The position numbers and the translations under genes are program-made. Below the pieces are notes generated by a model. That model saw only the letters and a program-made list of their open reading frames with translations, was not told the DNA's origin and searched no databases. Of a stretch of 64,000 nt of DNA, positions 38,692 to 48,132 are shown piece by piece (positions within the stretch are counted from its first letter, which is position 1; each line of letters opens with the position of its first letter). The stretch lies in NCBI RefSeq assembly GCF_004187715.1, contig NZ_QZWF01000003.1, positions 62,001 to 126,000 of the forward strand, read 5' to 3'. The DNA is from Streptomyces sp. F001 (GTDB lineage: Bacteria; Actinomycetota; Actinomycetes; Streptomycetales; Streptomycetaceae).

Positions 38692-39339
38692 CGCGCTCCC
38701 GCGAACTGCGACAAGGGGCGCGCGCAGGAATTCGTGCGGGACCATGAGGACTGGATCGCGGAGAAGGCCCGCCTGCGTGATCGCTTCCGGCCGACCCATG
38801 CCTCGGTCGACCTGCGAGACGGAACCGTCTTCCGGTATCTCGGGCGCGCATACCGTCTGCTGCTGGTGGACATGGATGCCGGCCCAGTGCGGCTGCAGGC
38901 CGGGCGACTGTGCCTGGACCGGTCCGTGGCAGCCGGTCGGGACGCCGGACGCAAGGCGCTCATCGACTGGTACCAACGCACCGGAACGGCGTGGTCCCTC
39001 GGCAGGCTTCAGCCGTGGGCGGGGCGCATGAGCGTGGCCGAGCCCCGGGTGGAGGTGCGGGACCTCGGCCGGCGCTGGGGGGCGTACATCCCCGACAGCT
39101 CTGGGGAGGAGGACGCCCCTGGTCGGATGGCTCTCCACTGGGCCGTCTTCCAACTTCCGATACGTCTCGTCGACTACGTGATCGCCCACGAGCTGGCCCA
39201 CATGCGCATTCCGGGCCACGGCCCCGACTACTGGAGGCTGCTGCGGCGGGCTATTCCGGAGTGCGAGCGACTCAAGGAGGAGCTGGACGAGATGGGACGC
39301 CGGGTCTGGCTCGGCGACCTGCCCGATCCAGAGGAATGA
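38587..39339 (+). CDS. YgjP-like M48-type metallopeptidase domain fused to an HsdR fragment
   Basis: 251 aa from TTG 38587. Residues 1-35 are HsdR-derived. From about residue 50 the sequence is YgjP/DUF45-like: FVRDHEDWIAEKARLRDRF, FRYLGRAYRLLLVDMD, KALIDWYQRTGTAWSLGRLQPWAGRM, ALHWAVFQLPIRLVDYVIAHELAHMRIPGHGPDYWRLL, with the zinc motif HELAH plus a downstream His. Such metallopeptidases are regular neighbours of type I restriction genes. The original N-terminus is lost, so the chimeric frame may or may not be expressed. GAEEA-like C-terminus DLPDPEE is intact. Confidence 0.72.
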   Translation: MRVRTPAGYEEIPDLVLFVNGIPVAVVECKSPDLLRAPANCDKGRAQEFVRDHEDWIAEKARLRDRFRPTHASVDLRDGTVFRYLGRAYRLLLVDMDAGPVRLQAGRLCLDRSVAAGRDAGRKALIDWYQRTGTAWSLGRLQPWAGRMSVAEPRVEVRDLGRRWGAYIPDSSGEEDAPGRMALHWAVFQLPIRLVDYVIAHELAHMRIPGHGPDYWRLLRRAIPECERLKEELDEMGRRVWLGDLPDPEE

Positions 39340-39352
39340 TCACCCACCCCTG

Positions 39353-39778
39353 TCACGGGTGCATCCGTGCGCCCTTGAGGGCCTTGTCCACGGCGTTGCG
39401 CGGTCCGTACACCGCGAGCCCCACCAGATCCAGCTCCGCCGTCGGTACGGCCCGTACGGCCGACCGGTTGTCGCGGTCGTTGCCCGTGGTGAAGAGGTCC
39501 GAAGTGAAGACCGCGCGCGGGAGGGCGCGGGACAGCACGCGCGCGTGCGCCGCGGCGAGGGTTTCCTTCGTGCCCTCGAAGACCAGCACCGGCTGGCGGA
39601 ACATGGGCAGGTACGGCACGCCGTCGGCGTCCTCGTACGGCTCGCCGATCACCTCGGGGACGGTCGCGCCGAGGCCGCTGACCAGGAAGGCGGTGACGTT
39701 GAGCCGCTGCCAGGTCTCCAGGTCCTCCCGCAGCAGGACGGCGATCTTGGTGTCGAAGCGGATGGGTTCGGTGGTCAT
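39353..39778 (-). CDS. DUF2000 domain-containing protein
   Basis: 141 aa. MTTEPIRFDTKIAVLLREDLETWQRLNVTAFLVSG is the start of the DUF2000 fold (peptidyl-tRNA hydrolase 2-like), with VLVFEGTKETLAAAHARVLSR and TAELDLVGLAVYGPRNAVDKAL. Function unknown. The ATG is 49 bp from the divergent AraC regulator. In many genomes the two genes travel together, so the regulator probably controls this gene. Confidence 0.85.
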   Translation of the reverse strand: MTTEPIRFDTKIAVLLREDLETWQRLNVTAFLVSGLGATVPEVIGEPYEDADGVPYLPMFRQPVLVFEGTKETLAAAHARVLSRALPRAVFTSDLFTTGNDRDNRSAVRAVPTAELDLVGLAVYGPRNAVDKALKGARMHP

Positions 39779-39827
39779 GGGACGAGACTGCCGACCCGCA
39801 GACGACATCGTCTTGTACGTTCTTTGC

Positions 39828-40661
39828 ATGGGCACCGGCAAGGGCTCGGCCGAGCAGCAGGACGTCTCCGCCTGGCGCCCGCGTGTCAGCGGCGTCGTGG
39901 AGGTCTTCCACGCCCACTTCACCGAGTACGCGTATCCGATGCACGTCCACGAGGCATGGACGCTGCTCATCGTCGACGACGGCGCCGTACGGTACGACCT
40001 GGACCGGCACGAGCACGGCACCCCGCACGACACGGTGTCCCTGCTGCCGCCGCACGTCCCCCACAACGGCTCCGCCGCCACCCCGCACGGTTTCCGCAAG
40101 CGCGTGCTGTACCTGGACGGCACCCGGCTGGGCGAGGATCTGATCGGCCCGGCGGTGGACTCCCCCGATCTCCGTGATCCCGTACTGCGCCTGCGTGTCG
40201 GCCAGTTGCACACCGCGCTCTCCCGCCCCGGCGACGAGTTGGAGGCGGACAGCCGGCTGACCCTCATCGGGGAGCGGCTGCGCGCGCACCTGCGGCCGAC
40301 GGACAAGCCCGTGATGGGCACCCGCCGCCCCGACCCCGCCCTCGCCCGCCGGCTGCGCGAACTCCTCGACGAGCGCGTCGTGCAGGGCGTCACCCTCGAC
40401 GAGGCGACCGGGCTGCTGAACGCCCATCGCGCCCATCTCGTACGGGCGTTCAGCACCGCGTACGGCATCGCCCCGCACCAGTACCTGATGTCCCGCCGCG
40501 TCGACCGTGCCCGCCGGCTGCTCCTCGACGGACGGCCGCCGGGCGAGGTCGCAGCGGTGACCGGCTTCTACGACCAGTCCCATCTCACCCGGCACTTCCG
40601 GAAGTTGGTGGGGGTGCCGCCGGGGCGGTACGCGAGGACGGCCAAAGAGCAAAGGTGGTGA
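39828..40661 (+). CDS. AraC-family transcriptional regulator
   Basis: 277 aa. The N-terminal cupin/AraC-binding domain (FHAHFTEYAYPMHVHEAWTLLIVDDGAVRYDLDRHEH, LLPPHVPHNG) and the C-terminal double HTH (GVTLDEATGLLNAHRAHLVRAFSTAYGIAPHQYLMSRRVDRARRLLL, VTGFYDQSHLTRHFRKLVGVPPGRY). ATG 39828. The short divergent spacer with the DUF2000 gene suggests shared control. Confidence 0.9.
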   Translation: MGTGKGSAEQQDVSAWRPRVSGVVEVFHAHFTEYAYPMHVHEAWTLLIVDDGAVRYDLDRHEHGTPHDTVSLLPPHVPHNGSAATPHGFRKRVLYLDGTRLGEDLIGPAVDSPDLRDPVLRLRVGQLHTALSRPGDELEADSRLTLIGERLRAHLRPTDKPVMGTRRPDPALARRLRELLDERVVQGVTLDEATGLLNAHRAHLVRAFSTAYGIAPHQYLMSRRVDRARRLLLDGRPPGEVAAVTGFYDQSHLTRHFRKLVGVPPGRYARTAKEQRW

Positions 40662-40715
40662 GGATGGCCGGAAAGTGATGCGGTGCTTCAACCACCGGCC
40701 GTAGAGTCCGGCCTC

Positions 40716-41393
40716 ATGGACTGGCATGCCTGGCACAATGCCTACGACATCCCCGACTCCTACTTCGGACAGCGCCTCGCGCTCGTCCAGCACCGCATCC
40801 GCCTCGCCCTCGACACCGCTCCGCCGGGCCCGCTCACCGCGGTCAGCCTCTGCGCCGGGCAGGGGCGTGATCTGATCGGCGTGCTCGCCGATCATCCACG
40901 GCGCAGCGACGTTCGTGCCCGGCTTGTGGAGCTGGACGAGCGAAACGCCACGGCGGCACGGCGGGCGGCCGCCGCCGCTGGGCTGTCCGGCGTCGAAGTC
41001 GTCGTCGGCGACGCCTCGTTAACCGACCACTACGCCGGTCTGGTGCCCGCCGACCTCGTCCTGGTCTGCGGCACGCTCGGCAACATCACCGACGCCGACG
41101 TCGAACGCACTCTCGACCACTGCACCCAGCTGTGCCGCAGGGGCGGCACGGTCGTCTGGACGCGCAACCGCAAGGCTCCGGACCTCGTCCCGCAGGTGTG
41201 CGCCTGGCTCGAGGAACGCGGATTCGAGCGCCTTTGGGTGTCCGATCCCGCGCTCATGCAGGGCGTCGGGGCCCACCGGTTCACCGGCGAGCCCCGGCCG
41301 CTCGCGCGCGGAGAGCGGATGTTCACCTTCGTCGGGTACGACACCCTGCGCCGAGGCACGGCGGGCGGGTCTCGTCAGACGACGTCGACGTAG
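40716..41393 (+). CDS. Class I SAM-dependent methyltransferase
   Basis: 225 aa. MDWHAWHNAYDIPDSYFGQRL, motif I VSLCAGQGRDLIGVL (SAM-binding), LVELDERNATAARRA (acidic residue after strand 2), GDASLTDHYAGLVPADLVLVCGTLGNIT. Substrate unknown; no additional domain. The end overlaps the convergent secreted-protein gene by 19 bp. Confidence 0.82.
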   Translation: MDWHAWHNAYDIPDSYFGQRLALVQHRIRLALDTAPPGPLTAVSLCAGQGRDLIGVLADHPRRSDVRARLVELDERNATAARRAAAAAGLSGVEVVVGDASLTDHYAGLVPADLVLVCGTLGNITDADVERTLDHCTQLCRRGGTVVWTRNRKAPDLVPQVCAWLEERGFERLWVSDPALMQGVGAHRFTGEPRPLARGERMFTFVGYDTLRRGTAGGSRQTTST

Positions 41394-42187
41394 TCGCCCT
41401 TGGCCGTCGCGCCGCCCGTCGTGGCCGTCTCACCGAAGGTCCAGCGCCAGTAGCCGTCGGCGGAGGCCGTGACCGTGGTCTTCAGATCACCTGTGGAGCC
41501 GGCCCGCACGTACTTGACCGTCGTGTACGTGCTGGTGCCCGCCTTGCGGAACTGCAGCTTGGCCAGCTTGTCGCCGTAACCGGCGTACGCGTGCTTCACC
41601 CAGTCCGCGCGCGTGGCCCTGCCCGTCACGGTGATCGCCTTGCCCTTCGCGACGGGCTCGGGGGAGGCATTGACGGTGGCCCGCGCCGCGCGCTTGACCT
41701 GCACGCTGCCGAAGCCGGTCAGGTACTCCTCGGCCTTGATCTTGGTGTCCGACTCGTCCCACAGGCGCGCGGCGACGGCGATCTTCCAGCTCGTGGCGTC
41801 GTTGTTGGAGTCCAGGGTGTAGCGCGGGTCGATGTACAGCTCGCCGTCGCAGTCACCGGAGGTCGGGCTGTCGTCGTACGTCGTGACGCTGGCCATGTAG
41901 ATGCCGCCGTGGTCGGCGCCGGCGGCGGCCGTGGTGTCGTGGTACAGGTAGGGATGCGCGTCAATGGTGGTGGGCGTGTAGCCCGAGGGCCAGGTCACGC
42001 GGAAGCTGACGCTGGGGAACTTCTCCTCGCTGATGCCCACGACGATGGGCTTGCCGTTGTTCACGACCATGTCGGTCACCGTGATGCCGGTGTCCGACGC
42101 CTCCGCGGCCGGTGCGGTGAACGCCACGAAGGCGAGCGCTCCCGCGAGCGCGGCGGCGGTGCCGGTTCTGCCTGTGCGCATGCACAA
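41375..42187 (-). CDS. Secreted protein, putative calcium-channel-inhibitor-like beta protein
   Basis: 270 aa. Signal peptide MRTGRTGTAAALAGALAFVAFTAPAAEA, cleavage before SDTGITV. The mature protein is beta-rich with two Ig-like segments: ITVTDMVVNNGKPIVVGISEEKFPSVSFRVT and RATVNASPEPVAKGKAITVTGRATRADW, ending GDYVDVV. DCDGELYIDPRYTLDSNNDATSW may bind a cation. Similar Streptomyces exoproteins are annotated only as secreted or calcium-binding proteins. A Met two residues upstream is an alternative start. Confidence 0.75.
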   Translation of the reverse strand: MCMRTGRTGTAAALAGALAFVAFTAPAAEASDTGITVTDMVVNNGKPIVVGISEEKFPSVSFRVTWPSGYTPTTIDAHPYLYHDTTAAAGADHGGIYMASVTTYDDSPTSGDCDGELYIDPRYTLDSNNDATSWKIAVAARLWDESDTKIKAEEYLTGFGSVQVKRAARATVNASPEPVAKGKAITVTGRATRADWVKHAYAGYGDKLAKLQFRKAGTSTYTTVKYVRAGSTGDLKTTVTASADGYWRWTFGETATTGGATAKGDYVDVV

Positions 42188-42277
42188 CCTCTTTGCTGGT
42201 AGGGCTCAACAGCGACTGAGACCGCGGCGGGCCTGCAGAGGTTGTACGGATGCCTGTGCTGAGTCCGTCCCTGGGAT

Positions 42278-42781
42278 CTACTCCTGGGGACGCCGCGTCA
42301 GATGCGCGAAGGCGTCCAGGTTGCGCGTCGACTCCCCGCGTGAGGTCCGCCACTCGTACTCCTTGCGGATGGCCGACGCGAACCCCAGCTCCAGAAGCGT
42401 GTTGAAGGCCCCGTCCGCCGCCTGAAGGACCTGGCCGAGCAGCCGGTCGATCTCGTCCGCGGTGACGGCGGGCAGTGGCAGCTTGCCGGTGACGTAGACG
42501 TCGCCGAGCGGGTCGACGGCGTAACTCACGCCGTACAGCTTGAGGTTGCGCTCCAGGAGCCAGCGGTGGACTCCCGCCTCGTTCTCGTCCGGGTGGCGGA
42601 TCACGAAAGCGTTGAGGGAGAGCGAGTGCCGGCCGACGATCAGGGAGACCGTCGTCGACAGCTTGCGGGTGCCGGGCAGCTTCACGACGTAGCGGCCGGA
42701 CCCGGGACTCTCCCACTCGAGCTCGGCGTCCTTGAGCACGCCCTCGATGACCTCTGCCGCCTGCTGCTCTGCTGCCGCCAT
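42278..42781 (-). CDS. YbjN-domain protein
   Basis: 167 aa, ATG 42781. YbjN/type III secretion chaperone-like fold: IEGVLKDAELEWESPGSGRYVVKLPGTRKLSTTVSLIVGRHSLSLNAFVIRHPDENEAGVHRWLLERN, then VSYAVDPLGDVYVTGKLPLPAVTADEIDRLLGQVL. Always near mshA in Streptomyces. Function unknown; the fold is often linked to protein-protein regulation. It lies 14 bp downstream of mshA on the same strand. Confidence 0.86.
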   Translation of the reverse strand: MAAAEQQAAEVIEGVLKDAELEWESPGSGRYVVKLPGTRKLSTTVSLIVGRHSLSLNAFVIRHPDENEAGVHRWLLERNLKLYGVSYAVDPLGDVYVTGKLPLPAVTADEIDRLLGQVLQAADGAFNTLLELGFASAIRKEYEWRTSRGESTRNLDAFAHLTRRPQE

Positions 42782-42795
42782 GGTCGGAGCCTACG

Positions 42796-44130
42796 TCAGC
42801 CGTGCAGGGCGCGGGCGCGGCGGCGGGCGTGCAGTGCGGCCGTGTAGACCTCGGCGGTGGCGGTGGCCGAGGCGTCCCAGCCGAAGGAACGGGCGTGCCG
42901 GGCGGCGGCCGCCCCCATCCGGGCGGACAGCTGCGGGTCGTCGGCGACATCACGCAGCACGCGCGCGTACGCGGCCGGATCGTGCCCCTGGACGAGGAAA
43001 CCGGTCTGCCCGTCCCGTACGGCCACCGGAAGGCCGCCGACCGCGGCGGCCAGCACCGGCGTACCGGCCGCCTGAGCCTCTATGGCGACCAGGCCGAAGG
43101 ACTCGCTGTAGGACGGCATGACCAGCACCGACGCGGCCCGGAACCAGTCCGCGAGCTGGTCCTGGTCCACGGGCGGGCGGAACCGCACCACATCCGCGAT
43201 ACCGAGGCGTGCGGCGAGCTTCTGCAGGCCCTCGGGCTTGGCCAGGCCGCTGCCGCTGGGGCCGCCGACGACCGGCACGACGATGCGCGAGCGCAGGTCG
43301 GGCCGCTCGTCGAGCAGCACGGCCACCGCGCGCAGGAGCACGTCAGGGGCCTTGAGGGGCTGGATACGGCCCGCGAAGAGGGGGATCAGGGCGTCCTGCG
43401 GGAGGCCCAGCCGGGCACGTGCGGCCGCGCGGCCGTCGGCCGGGTGGAACCGGCCGAGGTTCACGCCCGGGTGCACCACGGCGACGTCGGCGGGGTCGGC
43501 GGAGTAGTGCCGTACGAGCTGGTCGGCCTCCTCGGCGGTGTTGGCGATGAGCCGGTCGGCGGCGGCGACGATCTGGGTCTCGCCGATGACCCGGGCGGCG
43601 GGCTCGGGGGTGTCGCCGTCGGCGAGGTTGGCGTTCTTGACCTTGGCCATGGTGTGCATGGCGTGCACCAGGGGGACGCCCCAGCGCTGGGCGGCGAGCC
43701 AGCCGACGTGGCCGGAGAGCCAGTAGTGGGAGTGCACGAGGTCGTAGTGGCCGGGGCGGTGGCCGGCCCAGGCCTGCATCACCCCGTGCGTGAAGGCGCA
43801 CAGCTGCGCCGGGAGGTCCTCCTTGGCGAGACCCTCGTAGGGGCCCGCGTCGACGTGCCGGACGAGGACGCCGGGGGCGAGTTCCACGGACGGCGGGAGG
43901 GCGGCGGTCGTGGCCCGGGTGAAGATCTCGACCTCGATGTTGATCGCGGCGAGGCGCTGGGCGAGCTCCACGATGTAGACGTTCATGCCGCCGGCGTCGC
44001 CGGTGCCGGGCTGGTGGAGGGGGGACGTGTGCACGGAGAGCATGGCCACACGGCGCGGTCGGCGGTGCCCCAGCCGAAGCCGCGGCGCCGCCGGAGAGCG
44101 GCGACCGAGCCTGCTGACGTATTGGCTCAC
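42796..44130 (-). CDS. mshA: D-inositol-3-phosphate glycosyltransferase (mycothiol biosynthesis)
   Basis: 444 aa GT4 retaining glycosyltransferase making GlcNAc-inositol-3-phosphate, the first step of mycothiol synthesis. It starts at GTG 44130 ([12 protein letters not shown]) with AAGGAGG upstream. The N-domain has [32 protein letters not shown], with [13 protein letters not shown] and [11 protein letters not shown]; the C-domain has [17 protein letters not shown] and the E-x7-E element [23 protein letters not shown]. Full length. The thiol system fits the oxidoreductases nearby. Confidence 0.95.
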   Translation of the reverse strand: MSQYVSRLGRRSPAAPRLRLGHRRPRRVAMLSVHTSPLHQPGTGDAGGMNVYIVELAQRLAAINIEVEIFTRATTAALPPSVELAPGVLVRHVDAGPYEGLAKEDLPAQLCAFTHGVMQAWAGHRPGHYDLVHSHYWLSGHVGWLAAQRWGVPLVHAMHTMAKVKNANLADGDTPEPAARVIGETQIVAAADRLIANTAEEADQLVRHYSADPADVAVVHPGVNLGRFHPADGRAAARARLGLPQDALIPLFAGRIQPLKAPDVLLRAVAVLLDERPDLRSRIVVPVVGGPSGSGLAKPEGLQKLAARLGIADVVRFRPPVDQDQLADWFRAASVLVMPSYSESFGLVAIEAQAAGTPVLAAAVGGLPVAVRDGQTGFLVQGHDPAAYARVLRDVADDPQLSARMGAAAARHARSFGWDASATATAEVYTAALHARRRARALHG

Positions 44131-44330
44131 GTCGCGTTCCTCCTTGCCGCGGGCACGCCTCGGGGAGGACGTGCGGGTCCTCGAAGGGTGGCAACGCCGG
44201 AGGGAGCCGCTCCATTTCCGCACTAGGCGTTTTTGCCGAATCATTACCGAGGGTCGCTCAACCGTTCGATGGATGTGGCGTGCACCAACGCCGGGCAACC
44301 AGAAACCCCCGACCACTTACCCTCGACTGC

Positions 44331-45185
44331 ATGACGCCCCGCGCAGCGACCCTCCCCCACTCTCGGCTTCGCTCGAGCAAGGGGACCCCCATCGTGGGAA
44401 CGGTGACGCGCGGGACGACCAGCCCCAACCGCCTCCGCCGTATGGACCGCTGGATCGCGGCGACGCACGGCGCCGACCTCCGCCGCACCGCCGACCCCGT
44501 CGCCGTCGACCTCGGCTACGGCGCCGCCCCCTGGACGGCTGTGGAACTGCTCACCCGTCTGCGCGAGACAGCGCCACGCGCGCGCGTGGTGGGCGTCGAG
44601 ATCGACCCGGCCCGGGTCACGGCGGCACAGCCGTACGCACGCGACGGCCTCGTCTTCCGGCATGGCGGCTTCGAGATCCCGGTCCCGCAGCGGCCGCACC
44701 TCATCCGCGCGGCCAACGTCCTGCGGCAGTACGACGAGGCGGAGGTCGCCGACGTGTGGGCGCGGCTGTGCGCCCGGCTCGCGCCCGCCGACCCGGCGAC
44801 CGGCGCGCGGGGCGGACTGCTGGTCGAGGGGACCTGCGACGAGATCGGGCGGCGGCACGTCTGGGTGGCCCTCGGCCCCGAGGGCCCGCGCACGGTCACC
44901 TTCGCGACCCGGCTGGGATCCCTGGAGCGCCCCTCGGACCTGGCGGAACGCCTGCCCAAGGCACTGATTCACCGCAACGTCCCCGGCGAGGCGGTGCACA
45001 CCTTCCTGCGCGACTTCGACCGCGCCTGGGCTGCCGCCGCGCCCTACGCCTCGTACGGGGCCCGGCAGCGCTGGATCCGGGCGGTGCGGGACCTGACGGC
45101 CGACTGGCCGGTGACGGACAGACCGGCCCGCTGGCGGCAGGGCGAAGTGACCGTGCGCTGGGCCGCGTTGGCGCCCAGGATGTGA
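44331..45185 (+). CDS. Class I SAM-dependent methyltransferase
   Basis: 284 aa. MDRWIAATHGADLRR is followed by motif I DPVAVDLGYGAAPWTAVELL, RVVGVEIDPARVTAAQPYA (motif II acidic residue), RAANVLRQYDEAEVADVWARLC and GGLLVEGTCDEIGRRHVWVAL. Divergent from mshA (200-bp gap). Start ATG 44331 is provisional. Internal starts at MDRW are possible because the first 37 residues are poorly conserved in character. Confidence 0.8.
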   Translation: MTPRAATLPHSRLRSSKGTPIVGTVTRGTTSPNRLRRMDRWIAATHGADLRRTADPVAVDLGYGAAPWTAVELLTRLRETAPRARVVGVEIDPARVTAAQPYARDGLVFRHGGFEIPVPQRPHLIRAANVLRQYDEAEVADVWARLCARLAPADPATGARGGLLVEGTCDEIGRRHVWVALGPEGPRTVTFATRLGSLERPSDLAERLPKALIHRNVPGEAVHTFLRDFDRAWAAAAPYASYGARQRWIRAVRDLTADWPVTDRPARWRQGEVTVRWAALAPRM

Positions 45186-45376
45186 TCACTTTCCCCCTCG
45201 TTTCCTACCCGGGCCGGGGATGCGGAACGATCTCGGTGAGTCGTTCGTCACAAAGGGCGGGGAGATCGTCGTACGACGGACGGAATGGGGGAGGGAGTCA
45301 CTGCCTCTGTCGTTTTGCGCCGCGGCATGGCACGATCCCCGACGTTACTGACGGTGCATCAGTTTGGGGGCAGGGT

Positions 45377-46456
45377 ATGGCAACGCGCAAGCGCAGCCTG
45401 ATCGCGGCGGCAGTGACCGTGGTCTGCGCGGTCACCGTGCTGGCGGCGCCCGGCACGGCGTTCGCGGCCCCGGCTCCCACCCCGTCACCCTCGTCGACTT
45501 CCTCAACCCCGGTGTCCACCGAGGAACTTGAGACCGTCCGCAAGAAACTCGACAAGCTCTACCGGGCGGCGTCCTCCGCCACCGACGCCTACAACGCGGC
45601 GGAGGAGAAGGCCGAGCAGCAGTCCGCCGAGATCGTCGCCCTGGCCAAGAAGATCGCCAAGGGGAAGGAGAAGCTCCGGGAGTTGAAGAAGCGCGCGGGC
45701 GCCGCAGCCGCCGCCCAGTACCGCACCGGCGGACTCCCGCCCGAGGCCCACCTGATGCTGAGCGACGACCCGGAGGAGTTCCTCGACGGCACCGGCCGCG
45801 TCCGCCAGGGGGAGCGCGCCACCAGGCACCTCATCGAGGAAATGACCCGCACCCAGCAGGACTTGGAGCTGTACGCCAAGGACGCCTCCGCCCAGTGGGC
45901 GAAGCTGGAGGCCAACCGCAAGGCGAAGGCCGCCGCCCAGAAGAAGATCGAGAAGCAGATCGCGGCGGCCGAGAAGCTGGAGTCCCAGCTGGAGAAGGAG
46001 GAGCTGCAGCGCCTGGCCGAGCTCGAGGAGCAGGCCGCCTACGAGGCACAGACCACCTGGCTCAGCTCCGGCATCCTCGACGAGCTGCACGGCACCGCCA
46101 CCGAGCAGAGCAAGAAGGCCGTGGAATTCGCGACGGCCCAGATCGGCAAGCCGTACGAATGGGGCGCCGAGGGCCCGAAGACCTACGACTGCTCCGGACT
46201 GACCTCCCAGGCGTGGGCGACGGCCGGCAGTGTGATCCCGCGCACCTCGCAGCAGCAGTGGCAGCAGCTGAAGCACATCGACATCGAGGACATGCGCCCG
46301 GGCGACCTGATCATCTACTTCGACGACGCCAGTCATGTCGGGATGTACGTGGGCGACGGCGCGATGGTGCACGCCCCACGACCAGGGCGGGAGATCACGA
46401 TCGCGGGTGCCGGATCGATGCCGATCCTTGGGGTTGTACGGCCGGACGCGGGCTGA
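45377..46456 (+). CDS. NlpC/P60 peptidoglycan hydrolase with coiled coil
   Basis: 359 aa secreted endopeptidase. Signal peptide MATRKRSLIAAAVTVVCAVTVLAAPGTAFAA. Coiled coil at about 50-230 (VRKKLDKLYRAASSATDAYN...EKAEQQSAEIVALAKKI, KAAAQKKIEKQIAAAEKLESQLEKEELQRLAELEEQ). The catalytic domain at about 245-355 has the Cys in TYDCSGLTSQAWATAG, His in DASHVGMYVGDGAMVHAP and GREITIAGAGSMPILGVVRP. It cleaves peptide stems (D-Glu to diamino acid), with the coiled coil as autoinhibitory module as in RipC/CwlO-type proteins. Conserved neighbour of mshA in Streptomyces. Confidence 0.92.
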   Translation: MATRKRSLIAAAVTVVCAVTVLAAPGTAFAAPAPTPSPSSTSSTPVSTEELETVRKKLDKLYRAASSATDAYNAAEEKAEQQSAEIVALAKKIAKGKEKLRELKKRAGAAAAAQYRTGGLPPEAHLMLSDDPEEFLDGTGRVRQGERATRHLIEEMTRTQQDLELYAKDASAQWAKLEANRKAKAAAQKKIEKQIAAAEKLESQLEKEELQRLAELEEQAAYEAQTTWLSSGILDELHGTATEQSKKAVEFATAQIGKPYEWGAEGPKTYDCSGLTSQAWATAGSVIPRTSQQQWQQLKHIDIEDMRPGDLIIYFDDASHVGMYVGDGAMVHAPRPGREITIAGAGSMPILGVVRPDAG

Positions 46457-46779
46457 GAGGACGTACGGCGGACTCGGGCCGAGGGACGTACGACGGACAT
46501 GACCGACGGCCGTACCGCCAACTCGTGAGCTGGGCCACGTGACCCACTCCACCCCGTGCCGCCCCCTCAAACCCCCGGCGGACGTGACCTTCGTCATCCC
46601 CGGCAGCGCACCACCCTGCCCAACTGCGGTATAGAACGCGGCATATGACAGTGGCCGCATCCGGAGCGGCGTGGCTCACACCATTCCTTTGCGGCGCCGA
46701 CACCCGCTATGGTCCCGGTCGGTGGGTCGAGGTCCCTCGCCCCGCCGTGCCCTCGGGGGGAGGGAAGGAACTCAGGACA
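46457..46779. other. Promoter region upstream of the PP2C gene
   Basis: 323 bp without a convincing gene. GGACGTACGGCGGACTCGG and GGACGTACGACGGACATG near 46458-46502 form a diverged direct repeat. An in-frame ATG at 46645 would extend the next protein by 45 residues of non-conserved character, so it is treated as leader DNA. Confidence 0.35.
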
Positions 46780-48132
46780 ATGCCCGTACCCGTACCGCGG
46801 CAGAGAGCGATCCCGGCCGTGGAAAGTGGTCAGGTGCAGGCCGTGTCGACAGTCGGCGGCCACTCCGGTGCATCCGACGCAGAGACCGCATACAAGGAAA
46901 AAACCGCCGAGAACACCAAGAACACCACCAACACCCTCGTCGGCTCCGACACGATCAGCACCAACCTGACGCTGCTGCTGATCGAGGACGACCCCGGCGG
47001 CTCGCCGATCGTGCCCGAACTGCTCGATCAGGCCGGCAAGCCGATCCGCGTCCGTACCGCCCGCAACCTCACCGAGGCCGAGCGGCTGCTCACCGACGAT
47101 GTCCACTGCATCCTGCTGGACCTCGCGCTGCCGGCGCCCGGCCGGGCGGACGACAGGGACGACGAGCTGTCCGTGCTGCGCCATGTGCTGGAGCTTGCGC
47201 CCCGGCACGCCGTCCTCGCCCTCACCGCGTCCGGTGACGCCGAGCGCGGCGCCGAGGCGGTGCGGGTGGGCGCCCAGGACTACCTGTTCCGCGACGAGCT
47301 GGACGGCCGCCTGCTGAGCCGGGCGATCCGTTATGCGGTGGAGCGGAAACGTTCCGACACGGCCGAGCGGCGGCTCGCCGAGGGCCGGATGCGCGCCCAG
47401 GAGAACCGCCGGCTGGAGCGCGGGCTGCTGCCCACGCCGCTCCTCGACGGCTCTCCGCTGCGCTTCGCCGCCCGCTACCGCCCCGGCCGCTCACGCGCCC
47501 TGCTCGGCGGCGACTTCTACGACGTCGTGCGCACCCCGGACGGCACCGTGCACGCCATGATCGGCGATGTCTGCGGCCACGGCCCGGACGAGGCGGCGCT
47601 CGGCGTGGAGCTGCGCATCGCCTGGCGCGCGCTGACGCTGGCGGGGCTGTGCGGGGACGAGCTGCTCGGCACGCTGCAGCAGGTGCTGGAGCACGAGCGC
47701 TCGGACGACGAGATCTTCGCGACGCTGTGCACGGTGGACATCGCGCCGGACGGCCGCCGCGCGGGCCTGTGCCTTGCGGGGCACCCGGCTCCGCTGATCG
47801 CCCGTCCCGGCCGGCCGGCCCGGCTGCTGCCGTACGACAACAACGGCCCCGCCCTCGGCCTGCTGCCGGGTGCCCGCTGGCCGCGGATGCAGGTGGAGCT
47901 GGGCCGGGAGTGGAGCCTGATGCTCTACACCGACGGTCTGATCGAGGGCCACATCGGCCAGGGCCGCGAGCGGCTCGGCCAGGACGGCATGGTCGAGATG
48001 ATCCGCCGCCAGCTGGCCCAGGGTCTGAGCGGCGAGGAGCTGCTGCGGGCGGCGGTCAACGAGGTCCGCCAACTCAACGGCGGCGAGCTGGCGGACGACG
48101 TAGCGGTACTGCTGCTGGACAGGGTGCCGTAG
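46780..48132 (+). CDS. PP2C-type (SpoIIE) phosphatase with receiver domain
   Basis: 450 aa from ATG 46780. A Thr/Asn-rich N-terminus, then a receiver domain (LTLLLIEDDPGGSPIVPELLD, phospho-Asp region HCILLDLALPAPG, VLALTASGDAERGAEAVRVGAQDYL), a helical linker, then the SpoIIE phosphatase: GGDFYDVVRTPDGTVHAMIGDVCGHGPDEAAL (two metal Asp), LMLYTDGLIEGHIGQGRERLG and GGELADDVAVLLLDRVP. It probably dephosphorylates an anti-sigma antagonist in a partner-switching cascade. S. coelicolor has the orthologous gene in the same place. No anti-sigma factor or STAS gene is adjacent. Confidence 0.9.
   Translation: MPVPVPRQRAIPAVESGQVQAVSTVGGHSGASDAETAYKEKTAENTKNTTNTLVGSDTISTNLTLLLIEDDPGGSPIVPELLDQAGKPIRVRTARNLTEAERLLTDDVHCILLDLALPAPGRADDRDDELSVLRHVLELAPRHAVLALTASGDAERGAEAVRVGAQDYLFRDELDGRLLSRAIRYAVERKRSDTAERRLAEGRMRAQENRRLERGLLPTPLLDGSPLRFAARYRPGRSRALLGGDFYDVVRTPDGTVHAMIGDVCGHGPDEAALGVELRIAWRALTLAGLCGDELLGTLQQVLEHERSDDEIFATLCTVDIAPDGRRAGLCLAGHPAPLIARPGRPARLLPYDNNGPALGLLPGARWPRMQVELGREWSLMLYTDGLIEGHIGQGRERLGQDGMVEMIRRQLAQGLSGEELLRAAVNEVRQLNGGELADDVAVLLLDRVP

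Noticed and set aside
38910..40661. 583-aa protein extending the AraC regulator upstream
   Set aside because: The upstream part overlaps the metallopeptidase and DUF2000 genes and is Arg/Ser-rich shadow frame. The AraC domain fits a start at 39828.
45186..45376. c-di-AMP (ydaO-type) riboswitch upstream of the NlpC/P60 gene
   Set aside because: Such riboswitches precede some Streptomyces cell-wall hydrolases, but the conserved core motifs could not be found here.
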